Of a stretch of 64,000 nt of DNA, positions 9,248 to 17,849 are shown piece after piece (the stretch's first letter is position 1; each line of letters opens with the position of its first letter). The notes under the pieces were generated by a model. The model ran no database searches. It worked only from the letters and a program-made list of their open reading frames with translations, and was not told the DNA's origin. The translations under genes and the position numbers were made by a program. The stretch is taken from positions 186,001 through 250,000 of the forward strand of contig NZ_RYYV01000001.1 of NCBI RefSeq assembly GCF_003977665.1. The letters run 5' to 3'. The stretch is from Dyella choica. Its GTDB lineage: Bacteria; Pseudomonadota; Gammaproteobacteria; Xanthomonadales; Rhodanobacteraceae.

Positions 9248-9415
9248 TCAGAAGTCGATGCAGCGCCCGTTCTTTTCCCAATCGCCGTAGCGCGTGGGAT
9301 CCGGCGCCGGCCGCTCGTTGGGTTCCTTGCCCGGCACGAGCGAAACGGGCGTTGCTACCCGCTCTTGCCTGGCGGGCTGGTTAGGCGTTGCGGGTTTGGA
9401 GGACGTGTCGGGCAT
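9248..9415 (-). CDS. SDHAF4-type succinate dehydrogenase assembly factor (DUF1674)
   Basis: This 55-aa product ends in PDPTRYGDWEKNGRCIDF, essentially the conserved C-terminal signature of the DUF1674/SDHAF4 family, preceded by a variable polar N-terminus. Mitochondrial SDHAF4 binds flavinylated SDHA and helps it dock with SDHB. The gene lies on the sdh strand 109 nt upstream of sdhC, so it is probably cotranscribed with the complex II genes. The ATG at 9415 is the only start that fits the family; a longer in-frame reading upstream adds unrelated low-complexity residues. Confidence 0.85.
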   Translation of the reverse strand: MPDTSSKPATPNQPARQERVATPVSLVPGKEPNERPAPDPTRYGDWEKNGRCIDF

Positions 9416-9548
9416 GTTCGTATCGCCAAAAGCGTAATACTTGCCGCATAGCGGCACAACCAGTTGACGCCGGGGCGCCGGACGTTGCAGGCAAGGGCGG
9501 CGCGTGCGCCACTTGCACCCGGCCCCGACCGCCCCCACTCCAGCGCGC

Positions 9549-10352
9549 ATGCCGATACTTCATACCGCCCAAGCCGTCTTCATGGAAGGTCCGGACGCTA
9601 TCGCGTTCGCCCACAGCCAGTTCGCCAGCCAGGTCACGGCACTGGCGGACCGGCGCTGGCAATTCAGCAGTTGGCTCGACGCACAAGGGCGCGTGCGCAA
9701 TCTGTTTCATCTTGTACGACTCGGCGACGAGCGCTTGCTGGTGATCTTGCGTGGCGGCGATGCAACGAGCTTCATGGAGAACTTGCGCCGCTTCGTGTTC
9801 CGTTCGCGCATCAAACTGTCCGTGACGAAAGGTTCGCTTGCAGGAGCTGCTGCCACGCCATTGCATGAAGTCGACATGCAAGACGATGTCATTCGGCTTG
9901 GATGCGGAACGCATGCCATGTTGTTCGGCGACAACGTGAGCAGTGACGATGCTTGGCGGCTGCAACAACTGCGCGAAGGCTGGGCATGGCTTCCGGACAA
10001 TGCTTTGAACGAACTTGTTCCACCTGCATTGTCGCTGCATCGCCTGGGCGCCGTTGCCATCGACAAAGGCTGTTATCCCGGCCAGGAAATCGTTGCGCGC
10101 CTGCACTATCGCGGCGGCAACAAACGACATCTGCATCATGTTGCATTGTCGAGGCACGTTGCAGAGGGCTCGTTGCTGCAACGCGAGAATCGTGAGTTCG
10201 TACGCATGCTCGATGTCATCACGCATGCGGAACAAATCGAAGCACTAGCTGTCATCACCGATGAAGCGTCCAGTCAATTCGGACAGCACGATGAAAAAAT
10301 AACCAGTGCCGAAGGTGTTGACGTACAGCTGCTAAACACTTGGCCGGCTTGA
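9549..10352 (+). CDS. ygfZ: YgfZ/GcvT-like folate-binding protein
   Basis: The 267-aa protein contains K-G-C-Y-P-G-Q-E at residues 173-180, the diagnostic YgfZ motif whose Cys is needed for function. The N-terminal half resembles the GcvT folate-binding fold. YgfZ uses tetrahydrofolate to support repair or assembly of certain Fe-S enzymes, such as MiaB. It is divergent from the SDHAF4/sdh genes, a setting consistent with Fe-S and complex II biogenesis. The start at 9549 was chosen because the residues before it are not family-like. Confidence 0.9.
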   Translation: MPILHTAQAVFMEGPDAIAFAHSQFASQVTALADRRWQFSSWLDAQGRVRNLFHLVRLGDERLLVILRGGDATSFMENLRRFVFRSRIKLSVTKGSLAGAAATPLHEVDMQDDVIRLGCGTHAMLFGDNVSSDDAWRLQQLREGWAWLPDNALNELVPPALSLHRLGAVAIDKGCYPGQEIVARLHYRGGNKRHLHHVALSRHVAEGSLLQRENREFVRMLDVITHAEQIEALAVITDEASSQFGQHDEKITSAEGVDVQLLNTWPA

Positions 10353-10797
10353 CGTTTACATCATTTGCAGCATGTCAGGATAGTGAGCGAAATGTGAACT
10401 GCGCCGACCGGGCACTTGCAAAGATGAGCGCACCCCACTAGATTCCGCCAAACTTTTTGCGGTACCCACCTGCCCACAGGGTGCCGATACACGCGACGAA
10501 CCGGAGGGGTCCGGATCGGCGCGACCCGGCCAAAAGATCGCCGGTGTACAACTCGCCGTATGCGCGAACACGCTGCACTGAAGGTGCCTTATGCACGCAG
10601 CGTCATAGCCAAGAGCTTTCCCGATCGGCATCGGACATGCTGATCGATTCCGCCGCGATTTTTTGCGGCCAACCACGCTTGCGCTACGAGTTTCAACGCA
10701 AGCGATAGATCCAGGTGGAACGGCCTGCCCGCCCGTCCACCGCAATGGCGTTACGGCGCGCATGAGCGCCGACACGTACAGCAAACTGGAGGCAGAT
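10353..10797. other. Intergenic region without a recognisable gene
   Basis: About 445 bp between ygfZ and the hydrolase gene. I see no credible coding sequence; short frames here have no family features. Small inverted repeats are present, for example CCGGA-GGGG-TCCGG near 10500-10514 and a 7-bp stem built from GCTTGCG/CGCAAGC around 10677-10703. A structured leader or small RNA cannot be excluded, but nothing identifies one. Confidence 0.5.
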
Positions 10798-11232
10798 ATG
10801 AAACTTTCCATGTTGTTGTGGCTGATGTCCGTGCTGCCCCAACCGCTCGCAGACCAGACCTGTCTGGCGACCACCGTCTACCTGGAAGCACGCAGCCAGT
10901 CGACGGTAGGCCAAATGGCGGTGGCGGAAGTCGCCATGCGCCGGCGCGAACGCGGCCAATGGGGCGGCACAGTATGCGAAGTGGTCAAGGCGCCGCATCA
11001 GTTCGCGCTCTCGACCACCTCCCCCGGTCAGGAAGTCGACAATCTGGTGGCGTTCCAGAAAGCGTGGGACATCGCCGGCAAGTCGATCGAGAACTGGGGC
11101 CTTCCCGTCGACGAACGCCGCTTCTTCGTGCCACATGCCGATCACTTTGCCACTGCTGCGGTGGCGCCGGCATGGTCGCGCAATCAGCACGCCGTCACCA
11201 TCGGCGACCACAAGTTCTATTCGATCAACTGA
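10798..11232 (+). CDS. SleB-type cell wall hydrolase (Hydrolase_2 family)
   Basis: The 144-aa protein has a signal peptide-like start (MKLSMLLWLMSVLPQPLA) followed directly by a compact Hydrolase_2 domain: CLATTVYLEARSQSTVGQMAV (with the catalytic Glu in YLEAR), VAMRRRERGQWGGTVCEVV and the C-terminal FYSI. The family cuts peptidoglycan glycan strands (SleB/CwlJ-like lytic activity); in proteobacteria the role is usually envelope remodelling. The ATG at 10798 follows a CTGGAGG site at 10785-10791; an in-frame ATG at 10762 would give a longer leader but lacks such a site. A bidirectional terminator follows. Confidence 0.83.
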   Translation: MKLSMLLWLMSVLPQPLADQTCLATTVYLEARSQSTVGQMAVAEVAMRRRERGQWGGTVCEVVKAPHQFALSTTSPGQEVDNLVAFQKAWDIAGKSIENWGLPVDERRFFVPHADHFATAAVAPAWSRNQHAVTIGDHKFYSIN

Positions 11233-11253
11233 TACGCGCAAAGGCATAAAAAA

Positions 11254-11276
11254 AGCCCTCGAAAGAGGGCCTTTTT
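11254..11276 (+). terminator. Rho-independent terminator, probably bidirectional
   Basis: A GCCCTC-GAAA-GAGGGC hairpin (11255-11270) is followed by CTTTTT on the plus strand and preceded by an A-run (which becomes the U-tract on the minus strand). It lies between the convergent hydrolase gene and the glycine-zipper lipoprotein gene and should terminate both. Confidence 0.9.
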
Positions 11277-11312
11277 CGTTCGGACGTCCAGACGTCCATT
11301 TGAATACAGCGA

Positions 11313-11783
11313 TCAGCGCGGATAGACCTGATTGTTACTGATCACTACGTAATCGCCGGGGCGGACACCCGGACTGGCAACCTGGGTCACCGTGGCGTAC
11401 TGGCCGTTGTCCATGCGCACCACGATCTGCCATGCCGGCGTGGTGCCGGCAGGCTGACTGTTGGCCTGCCCGACCTTGTTGCCAACCACACCACCAAGGA
11501 CCGCCCCGCCCACGATGGCTGCGGTATTACCGCGCCCGTGGCCCACGGTACTGCCCAGCAAACCGCCCGCCACCGCGCCGATCACTGTGCCCAGGCCGCT
11601 GTTATTGCTGCCCTGCTGCTGGATGTAGATTTGCTGCACCTGTTGCACCACGCCGCAGTTCTGGCAGCCCTGGTAGCCATAGCTCGTCTGGTAGGTGGTC
11701 GGCTGCGTCTGGCAGCCGGACAGGGCCGCGGCGGCGACCAGTACCGCCGCCAGCACACCAAATTTGAACGACTTGCTTTTCAC
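11313..11783 (-). CDS. Glycine-zipper 2TM outer-membrane lipoprotein (SlyB-like)
   Basis: The 156-aa product has a lipoprotein signal (hydrophobic stretch then lipobox ALSGC, Cys about residue 23) and a glycine-zipper domain (GTVIGAVAGGLLGSTVGHG ... VGGAVLGGVVGNKVG), followed by a C-terminal beta-rich region. This is the Rick_17kDa_Anti/SlyB-like arrangement of small outer-membrane stress lipoproteins. A GTG start at 11783 is chosen because it is preceded by GGGAGG at 5-nt spacing and gives a proper signal peptide; an upstream ATG at 11861 would bury that signal. The Q-rich segment after the Cys is variable. Confidence 0.85.
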   Translation of the reverse strand: MKSKSFKFGVLAAVLVAAAALSGCQTQPTTYQTSYGYQGCQNCGVVQQVQQIYIQQQGSNNSGLGTVIGAVAGGLLGSTVGHGRGNTAAIVGGAVLGGVVGNKVGQANSQPAGTTPAWQIVVRMDNGQYATVTQVASPGVRPGDYVVISNNQVYPR

Positions 11784-11918
11784 GACAACCTCCCATGTAT
11801 GTTGATAGGCGCAAGCACGCCGCCCGGCGAGCCTTGATGTGAACCATTGAAGCGCCGACACGCTGAATGACGGCTAGACCGATTTGCAGCTATCGGAACA
11901 GGCTCGAGATCACGCATC

Positions 11919-12695
11919 ATGACAAGCATGCTTACCCTAGCCGACAGTCATGTACACCTGGACGACGCCTCGTTCAATAGCGACCGCGACACAGTTATCG
12001 AGCGCGCCCGGAAGGCCGGCGTAGCACTACAAGTGATCCCAGGCGTCGACGCTGCCAGTTGGCCGCGCATCCGGGCGTTGTGCACCCCTGGCAGCGGCCT
12101 TTTTCCGGCCTACGGCCTGCACCCGATGTTCATGCAGCAACATCGGCCGGAAGACCTAGCCGCGCTGTCGACCTGGCTCAGTGCCCACCGCCCCGCTGCG
12201 GTGGGTGAAATAGGCCTGGATTTTTACGCAGACGACTACGACGCGGACGGACAGCGTGGATATTTCAGGCAGCAACTGGCCCTCGCCCGAGAGCACGACC
12301 TCCCGGTGATCCTGCACGCGCGTGCTGCTCTGGACGAAATCATCGCCACTCTGCGCCGCATCGGCGGCCTGCGCGGCGTTGTGCACAGCTTCGCTGGCAG
12401 CCCGCAACAAGCCGAGCAGTTATGGAAGCTCGGCTTCCATATCGGCATCGGCGGTCCCGTTACCTACGAACGCGCACAACGCTTGCGGCGGATCGTCGCA
12501 AAAATGCCGATCGAGCACCTGCTCCTGGAAAGCGACGCACCGGATCAGCCGCTGTCGACACATCGCGGCGAGCGCAACGAGCCCGCACGAGTCGCCGAAG
12601 TTTTGCAGTGCGTCGCCGCTTTGCGCGAGGAAACCACCCAAGCAGTCGCCGCCGCGACCACTGCCAACGTAAAACGGCTGTTTGCCATCGCATAG
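11919..12695 (+). CDS. TatD-family metal-dependent deoxyribonuclease
   Basis: The 258-aa protein shows the TatD amidohydrolase-type metal motifs in order: DSHVHLD (residues 9-15), YGLHP, GEIGLDFY, PVILHAR, GVVHSFAG and LLESDAPDQ. TatD enzymes are 3'-5' exonucleases or endonucleases on DNA; the YjjV branch resembles this one in length and in the ESDAPDQ variant of the last motif. It stands alone on the plus strand after the lipoprotein gene and is followed by a REP element. Confidence 0.9.
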   Translation: MTSMLTLADSHVHLDDASFNSDRDTVIERARKAGVALQVIPGVDAASWPRIRALCTPGSGLFPAYGLHPMFMQQHRPEDLAALSTWLSAHRPAAVGEIGLDFYADDYDADGQRGYFRQQLALAREHDLPVILHARAALDEIIATLRRIGGLRGVVHSFAGSPQQAEQLWKLGFHIGIGGPVTYERAQRLRRIVAKMPIEHLLLESDAPDQPLSTHRGERNEPARVAEVLQCVAALREETTQAVAAATTANVKRLFAIA

Positions 12696-12734
12696 CTCGA
12701 TTGCCAACACGCCTTGCCAGATCAAAGGCATGGC

Positions 12735-12804
12735 GCAGGCTCGGATGACAATCCCAGTTTTCTGTCCGGCAATCGAAATGTTGGGAATGCCACCCCAGCC
12801 TACG
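12735..12804. repeat. GTAG-type REP dyad, family B (degenerate copy)
   Basis: Left part CGGATGACAATCCCAG and right part TTGGGAATGCCACCCCAGCC-TAC form an imperfect inverted pair around a 20-nt core, matching the family B copies at 19193, 31908, 42668 and 47582 with several mismatches. It lies between tatD and the MarR operator. Confidence 0.7.
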
Positions 12805-12852
12805 AGATCCGACACCAGCACTTGCCAAGCCGGCGGATTGCATTGCATCATT

Positions 12853-12880
12853 TATTTCATCAATGAAATATGCATCGATG
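12853..12880 (+). promoter_or_regulatory. Inverted repeat upstream of marR-emr operon, probable operator
   Basis: TATTTCAT-CA-ATGAAATA (12853-12870) is an inverted repeat with perfect 8-bp arms, followed by the palindrome CATCGATG (12873-12880) just before the ATG at 12883. The AT-rich ATTTCAT/ATGAAAT arms fit a MarR dimer site that would block transcription of the regulator and the efflux genes. Assignment to this regulator is inferred from position. Confidence 0.65.
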
Positions 12881-12882
12881 AA

Positions 12883-13407
12883 ATGTTTCTGACCGACAAA
12901 ATCAAGTGCATGGATGAGGGCATTGCCGGTGTGCGCCGTGCAATCCCCGAAGTACCCGCAGACGTAGGGCTGTGCCGGATCCTGCTACTGATCAGTGAAC
13001 GCCTGCAGGCGGAACTCGAACACAAGCTGCGTCCGCACAAGCTCAACGACAGCGAATTTCGCACGCTGATCGCCTTGTTTTCGCGCCCCGGCGGCACGTC
13101 CACGCCAGGCGAGGTGTGCCTGTTCACCTCCATTGGCGTCACCAACATGACACGCATTTCGAATGCCCTGGTCAAACGCGGACTGATTACCCGCGGCCCC
13201 AGCGCGGAGGACCGCCGCCGCGTGGTCATGCAAATCACGCCGGCCGGCAAGCGCTTCGTACAGAAGATGTTGCCCAGCATGTTGCCGCGCCTGAAGCTTC
13301 TTTTCGACGGTTTCAGCAACACCGAGCGCAGCACCTTGAACCACCTGTTGCGCAAGCTTGCGCACAACCTCAGCCAACTCGAACACGCAGCGGGTGATCC
13401 GCCATGA
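12883..13407 (+). CDS. MarR-family repressor of the adjacent efflux operon
   Basis: The 174-aa protein carries the MarR fold with winged-helix residues NMTRISNALVKRGLITR and the wing SAEDRRRVVMQITPAGKR. It overlaps the following outer-membrane factor gene by 4 nt (ATGA), so it is the first gene of the pump operon, the same design as emrRAB and farR systems. The start is uncertain: ATG 12883 and ATG 12910 are both in frame and neither has a good ribosome site; the frame remains open far upstream through the REP copy, which is unlikely to be coding. Confidence 0.85.
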   Translation: MFLTDKIKCMDEGIAGVRRAIPEVPADVGLCRILLLISERLQAELEHKLRPHKLNDSEFRTLIALFSRPGGTSTPGEVCLFTSIGVTNMTRISNALVKRGLITRGPSAEDRRRVVMQITPAGKRFVQKMLPSMLPRLKLLFDGFSNTERSTLNHLLRKLAHNLSQLEHAAGDPP

Positions 13408-14939
13408 ACGTCGATTCGCTTCCTTTCGCGCGGCTTCGTCCGCTCGCACTGATCACCGTGCTGAGCCTTGCCGGTTGCTACATTCCATCCAAGGTACAGC
13501 ACCCCGCCTTGCGCGATGACGTGCCGCTGGCGGGACTGCCGACTACCGCCCATGCCGGCTGGCCGGCCAGCGAATGGTGGCGCGCGTACAACGATCCGCA
13601 ATTGGACCAGGTCATGGCTCTGGTCATGAAACAATCGCCCGACCTGGCGCAGGCGCGCACTCGGGTGAGTACTGCGGAGCAGTCGGTGCACGTCGCCGCG
13701 GCGCAAGCCGGGCTTACCGTCAAGGGCAACGGGCAGCTCACGCGCCAGCGGATGAGCGACCATGGACTGATTCCGCCCTCGCTGGTCGGCTTCAACTGGT
13801 ACAACCAGGCCGACCTGAGCATCCAGGCCGAATACGATTTCGACTGGTGGGGCAAGAAGCGCTCTTCGATCGAGGCCTCCCTTGATCAGGCACATGCGGC
13901 GGAAGCCGAGCGCAGCGCCGCCATACTCACCATCCAGAACGCCGTGACGGATGCTTACTTCGGGCTATTGGCCGATGAAAATCGGCTTGCACTCACCCAG
14001 CAGGCTGTCTACGTGCAGCAGCACCTTCAGCACATTGCCGAACTGCGCGTGCGGCAAGGCGTGGATTTGCCGGACACCCTGCAGCAGGCACACGCGCAGC
14101 TGGCCAATACCCAGCAGACGCAGGCCACGCTGGAAGGCTCGATCCAGCTTCGCAAAGTCGTACTGGCGGCGCTGGTGAACGTGTCGCCGGCCGAATTGCC
14201 GCCGCTCGAACCTCGCGCCCTGCCCGAACTCGAAAGCGCCATCCCTGATAGCGCGCACCTGGACCTGATCGCCCGTCGGCCCGACATCGCTGCCAGCCGC
14301 TGGCGGATCGAAGCGGCACTGAAGCAGACCGATGTGGCACGCGCAGACTATTTGCCTGATTTCAGCATCAACGCCATGGCGGGCCTTTCCAGCACCGACC
14401 AGGGCGCTCCGCATTTCGCCGGCGTCACGTCCGGCAGCAAGGGCGACCTGGGCAACCTGTTCAGTCTCGGCAGCCGGGTGTTCGGCATCACGCCGGCCGT
14501 GCATCTGCCGATTTTTGAAGGCGGCCGGCTCAAGGCGAATTACGGTGCAAGCCGCGCGCAGCTCGATGCCGCCATTGCGGACTACAACGTAACGGTGACC
14601 AATGCCGCGCGCGACGTGGCTACGCAGGCTGTGACCGCGCAACAGATCGCAGCACGCCGCGAAAAGCAGGATGCCGAGGTAAAAGCCCATGAAGCTTTGC
14701 TCGCCAACGCGCAAGCACGCGCCGCGCATGGCATCAAGGACGCTCGCGAAAGCCTCAACGCTCAGGCGCAATTGCTGCAACAACGCGATCAGGCAATCAA
14801 TCTGCACGCTCAGGCAGTCAGCACCGATTTGGCGCTGATCAGGGCCTTGGGTGGCGGCTATCGATCGGATATCGACAACAAGACGGCGCCGGCCGCCGCC
14901 ACCCCCTCCCCCACTTCGAATCCCGCAGGAGCCCCCTGA
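13404..14939 (+). CDS. NodT/OprM-type outer-membrane efflux lipoprotein
   Basis: The 511-aa protein has a lipoprotein signal with lipobox LAGC (Cys about residue 25) and two repeated OEP (outer-membrane efflux) domains, including WWRAYNDPQLDQVM, AEYDFDWWGKKRSSIEA and RPDIAASRWRIEAALKQTDVARADYLPDFSINAMAG. These mark the NodT family of TolC-like trimeric channels. It provides the outer-membrane exit for the EmrAB-type pump encoded next. It overlaps marR by 4 nt and is followed by the membrane fusion gene after a 2-nt gap. The Pro-rich C-terminal tail is unremarkable. Confidence 0.93.
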   Translation: MNVDSLPFARLRPLALITVLSLAGCYIPSKVQHPALRDDVPLAGLPTTAHAGWPASEWWRAYNDPQLDQVMALVMKQSPDLAQARTRVSTAEQSVHVAAAQAGLTVKGNGQLTRQRMSDHGLIPPSLVGFNWYNQADLSIQAEYDFDWWGKKRSSIEASLDQAHAAEAERSAAILTIQNAVTDAYFGLLADENRLALTQQAVYVQQHLQHIAELRVRQGVDLPDTLQQAHAQLANTQQTQATLEGSIQLRKVVLAALVNVSPAELPPLEPRALPELESAIPDSAHLDLIARRPDIAASRWRIEAALKQTDVARADYLPDFSINAMAGLSSTDQGAPHFAGVTSGSKGDLGNLFSLGSRVFGITPAVHLPIFEGGRLKANYGASRAQLDAAIADYNVTVTNAARDVATQAVTAQQIAARREKQDAEVKAHEALLANAQARAAHGIKDARESLNAQAQLLQQRDQAINLHAQAVSTDLALIRALGGGYRSDIDNKTAPAAATPSPTSNPAGAP

Positions 14940-14941
14940 CC

Positions 14942-16117
14942 ATGTCCGCCCTCTCCAAGGACGCCAACGACAGCGGCCTGGCCGCGAAGGATCCCGCCAA
15001 GCGCAGGCGTGCGCTGCTGATCGTGGCGGCGATTTTCCTGCTCGCGGCACTGGCCTGGTTCCTGCTGTGGCGCTTCGTGTTTTCCACGCGCGAGAGCACC
15101 GATAACGCCTATGTCGGCGGCAACCAGGTGGCGCTCTCTTCGCAGGTACCCGGCACCGTGGTAGCCATCCTCACCGATGACACGCAGCACGTCGTGGCCG
15201 GACAGGTATTGGTGAAACTGGACGCCACGGACGCCGATGTGCGCCTGCGCCAGACCAGCAGCGCACTTGCGCAGTCGGTACGCCAGGTTCGCCAGCAAAA
15301 CGATTCGGTAAACGAAGCCGATGCCACGGTAGCCTCACGCGAAGTCGACCTGCGCAAGGCTGCAGCCGACCTGAAGCGCCATCTGCCGCTGGTCGCAGCG
15401 CAAGCCGAATCACCCGAGACGGTACAGCACATGCGCGATAGCCTGGCGCAGGCGCAAGCAGCAGTGGACGCCGCAAAGGCGCGGGCTCAATCCGCCCGAG
15501 CCACCGTGGAAGGGACCGACATCGCCAACAATCCGGCCGTGATGCAGGCGCGCGCCAACTTCCGCGCAGCCTGGATCGCCGCACAGCGCAACACTATCGT
15601 TGCGCCCGTGAGCGGTTACGTGGCGCAACGCAGCGTGCAGTTAGGTGCCAGCATCTCGCCCGGCCAGCAGCTGATGACCATCGTGCCGCTGCATGATCTG
15701 TGGATCGATGCGAACTTCAAGGAGAACCAGTTGCGTCACATCCGCATCGGCCAACCGGTGAAGATCGCAGCGGACCTGTACGGTGGTGGCGTGGAATACC
15801 ACGGCAAGGTGATCGGCCTGGGTGCCGGCACCGGCAGCGTGTTCTCGCTGCTGCCGGCGCAGAATGCCACTGGCAATTGGATCAAGGTGGTGCAGCGCGT
15901 GCCGGTACGCATCGCACTCGATAACGGTGAACTCGACCAGCATCCACTACGGATCGGCCTTTCCACCGACGTGACCGTGGACATCAGCAACGAGCAAGGT
16001 CCGGCGTTGGCTTCCGTGTCTACGCAGGCGCCCGCTCAGACCTCGGTGTACGACCAGGTAGCCGCGCAAGCCGATGCGCAGGCCGAGAAGATCATTCGCG
16101 CCAATCTTGGGGAGTGA
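14942..16117 (+). CDS. emrA: EmrA-type membrane fusion protein of a drug efflux pump
   Basis: The 391-aa HlyD/EmrA protein has an N-terminal transmembrane anchor (about residues 24-44), the STDNAYVGGNQVALSSQVPG lipoyl-domain start, a long alpha-helical coiled coil, a second lipoyl half with TIVAPVSGYVAQRSVQLGAS, and a beta-barrel with DLWIDANFKENQL. It bridges the inner-membrane MFS transporter and the outer-membrane factor. The order OMF-MFP-MFS matches tripartite EmrAB-TolC-like systems. A family A hairpin lies between this gene and emrB. Confidence 0.94.
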   Translation: MSALSKDANDSGLAAKDPAKRRRALLIVAAIFLLAALAWFLLWRFVFSTRESTDNAYVGGNQVALSSQVPGTVVAILTDDTQHVVAGQVLVKLDATDADVRLRQTSSALAQSVRQVRQQNDSVNEADATVASREVDLRKAAADLKRHLPLVAAQAESPETVQHMRDSLAQAQAAVDAAKARAQSARATVEGTDIANNPAVMQARANFRAAWIAAQRNTIVAPVSGYVAQRSVQLGASISPGQQLMTIVPLHDLWIDANFKENQLRHIRIGQPVKIAADLYGGGVEYHGKVIGLGAGTGSVFSLLPAQNATGNWIKVVQRVPVRIALDNGELDQHPLRIGLSTDVTVDISNEQGPALASVSTQAPAQTSVYDQVAAQADAQAEKIIRANLGE

Positions 16118-16153
16118 GGCTCAAGCCTGCATCCGCTTCCATCACTTTCATGC

Positions 16154-16181
16154 CGTCATTCCCGCGAACGCGGGAATGACG
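16154..16181. repeat. Single REP hairpin, family A
   Basis: CGTCATTCCCGCG-AA-CGCGGGAATGACG is a perfect 13-bp-arm hairpin of the same sequence family as the arms at 5621-5700 and 60331-60411. It sits 36 nt after the emrA stop and 25 nt before emrB, within the efflux operon, and might lower expression of the last gene or protect the upstream message. Confidence 0.88.
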
Positions 16182-16206
16182 CCCGGGCAAGACCGCGAGG
16201 CCATCC

Positions 16207-17763
16207 ATGGCTGCTACACCTGAAAGCACTCCACCGCTGAAACCGCTGCATGGCACGCCGCTGGTCTTGCTGACCATCGCCGTCGCGTTCAGCACTTTCA
16301 TGGAAGTGCTGGACATGACCATCGTCAACGTGGCGGTACCGCATATCGCCGGCAGCCTCGCGGTCAGCCCGAACGAAGGCACCTGGACGATCAGTTCCTA
16401 TTCGCTGGCCAGCGCCATCATGCAGCCGCTCACCGGCTGGATTGCGCGCCGCTTCGGCGAGGTACGCACCTTCGTCACCTCGGTGCTGTTGTTCGTGCTC
16501 TTTTCGATGTTCTGCGGCATGGCCACCTCCATGCCGATGCTGGTCTTCGGCCGCCTGATGCAGGGCGCCGGCTCCGGTCCGATGGTGGCGCTCTCGCTGA
16601 CCTTGTTGCTATCGAGCTACCCGAAGGAGAAACAAGGCATTGCACTGGCGATGTGGGCGATGACGGTAGTGGTCGCGCCGATCTTCGGTCCGATCCTGGG
16701 TGGCTGGATCACCGACAATTTCTCCTGGCCATGGATTTTCTACATCAACCTGCCGGTGGGCATACTGGCCGCCATCGTCACCTGGACCTTGCTGCACAAG
16801 CGCGAAACCCGGACGGTGAAGGCGCCGATCGATGTGGTGGGTCTGGTGCTGCTGGTCGTCGGCGTGGGCTGCCTGCAGTTCATGCTGGACAATGGCAACG
16901 ACCATGACTGGTTCGCCTCGCCACTGATCCTCACGCTCGGCCTGATCGCGCTGGTGTGCCTCACCTTCCTGGTGGTGTGGGAAATCCACGCCAAACATCC
17001 GGTGATCGACCTCTCGCTGTTCAAGCAGCGCAATTTCACGGTCGGCGTGATCAGCCTGTCGCTGGGCATGTTCGCCTTCTTCGGCATCAACGTGGTGTTC
17101 CCGCTGTGGCTGCAGACCACGCTGGGCTACACCGCGACCTGGGCAGGCTTGGCGGCGGCGCCGGTGGGCGTGCTGGCGTTCCTGCTCTCGCCGATCGTCG
17201 GGCGCAACATGCACAAGGTCGATCTGCGTTTACTGGTGAGCTGGGCGTTCATCGTGTTCGCCCTCACCTCGTACTGGTTTTCCACCTTCGACAGCGCCGC
17301 CTCCTTTGCCACGCTGGTGGTGCCGCGCTTCGTCATGGGCCTGGCCATCCCCTGCTTTTTCATTCCCCTCAACCAGATCTACCTGTCCGGCCTGCCTGCC
17401 TCGGAAATCGCCAGCGCCTCGGGACTTTCCAATTTCTTCCGCACCCTGGGTTCCAGCGTGTCCACCGCGGTGATGGTGACGCTCTGGCAGCACCGCGCCA
17501 TTTCTCACCACGCTAGCCTGACTGAGTACGTTAATTCGGCCCAACCAGGCGCCACGCAATACCTCCAGCAGCTTTCGCAGTTGGGCCTGGGGGCCAGCCG
17601 ACGCATCGCTTATATCGATCAAATCGTCAATCGAGAAGGCTATACCCTGGCGGTTAACGACATTTTCTACGCTTGCGCGATTCTGTTCGTGCTGCTGTTG
17701 CCCGTACTCTGGTTCGCCCGCCCCCCCTTCGGCAGCACCGGTGGCGGCGCCATGGGGCACTGA
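16207..17763 (+). CDS. emrB: EmrB/QacA-type DHA2 drug:proton antiporter
   Basis: The 518-aa MFS transporter has 14 predicted membrane helices and DHA2 motifs: LDMTIVNVAVPHIAGSLAVS in helix 1, GWIARRFGEVRTF (motif A) after helix 2, and GPILGGWITDNFSWPWIFYI (motif C). This is the EmrB branch, which works with EmrA and a TolC-like channel to expel hydrophobic drugs, uncouplers and fatty acids. It is the last gene of the marR-led operon. Confidence 0.94.
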   Translation: MAATPESTPPLKPLHGTPLVLLTIAVAFSTFMEVLDMTIVNVAVPHIAGSLAVSPNEGTWTISSYSLASAIMQPLTGWIARRFGEVRTFVTSVLLFVLFSMFCGMATSMPMLVFGRLMQGAGSGPMVALSLTLLLSSYPKEKQGIALAMWAMTVVVAPIFGPILGGWITDNFSWPWIFYINLPVGILAAIVTWTLLHKRETRTVKAPIDVVGLVLLVVGVGCLQFMLDNGNDHDWFASPLILTLGLIALVCLTFLVVWEIHAKHPVIDLSLFKQRNFTVGVISLSLGMFAFFGINVVFPLWLQTTLGYTATWAGLAAAPVGVLAFLLSPIVGRNMHKVDLRLLVSWAFIVFALTSYWFSTFDSAASFATLVVPRFVMGLAIPCFFIPLNQIYLSGLPASEIASASGLSNFFRTLGSSVSTAVMVTLWQHRAISHHASLTEYVNSAQPGATQYLQQLSQLGLGASRRIAYIDQIVNREGYTLAVNDIFYACAILFVLLLPVLWFARPPFGSTGGGAMGH

Positions 17764-17849
17764 TCCGGCGCCATGCTGCACCTTCCGGCGCAGCATAAAA
17801 AGCGGGCCGCCGACTGGTGCGACGCAATACCTTCTGCTAGTTTGTGTGC

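Noticed and set aside
10356-10874. A 172-codon minus-strand frame in the ygfZ-hydrolase gap
   Set aside because: No domain, odd composition, and it runs into the well-supported plus-strand hydrolase gene.
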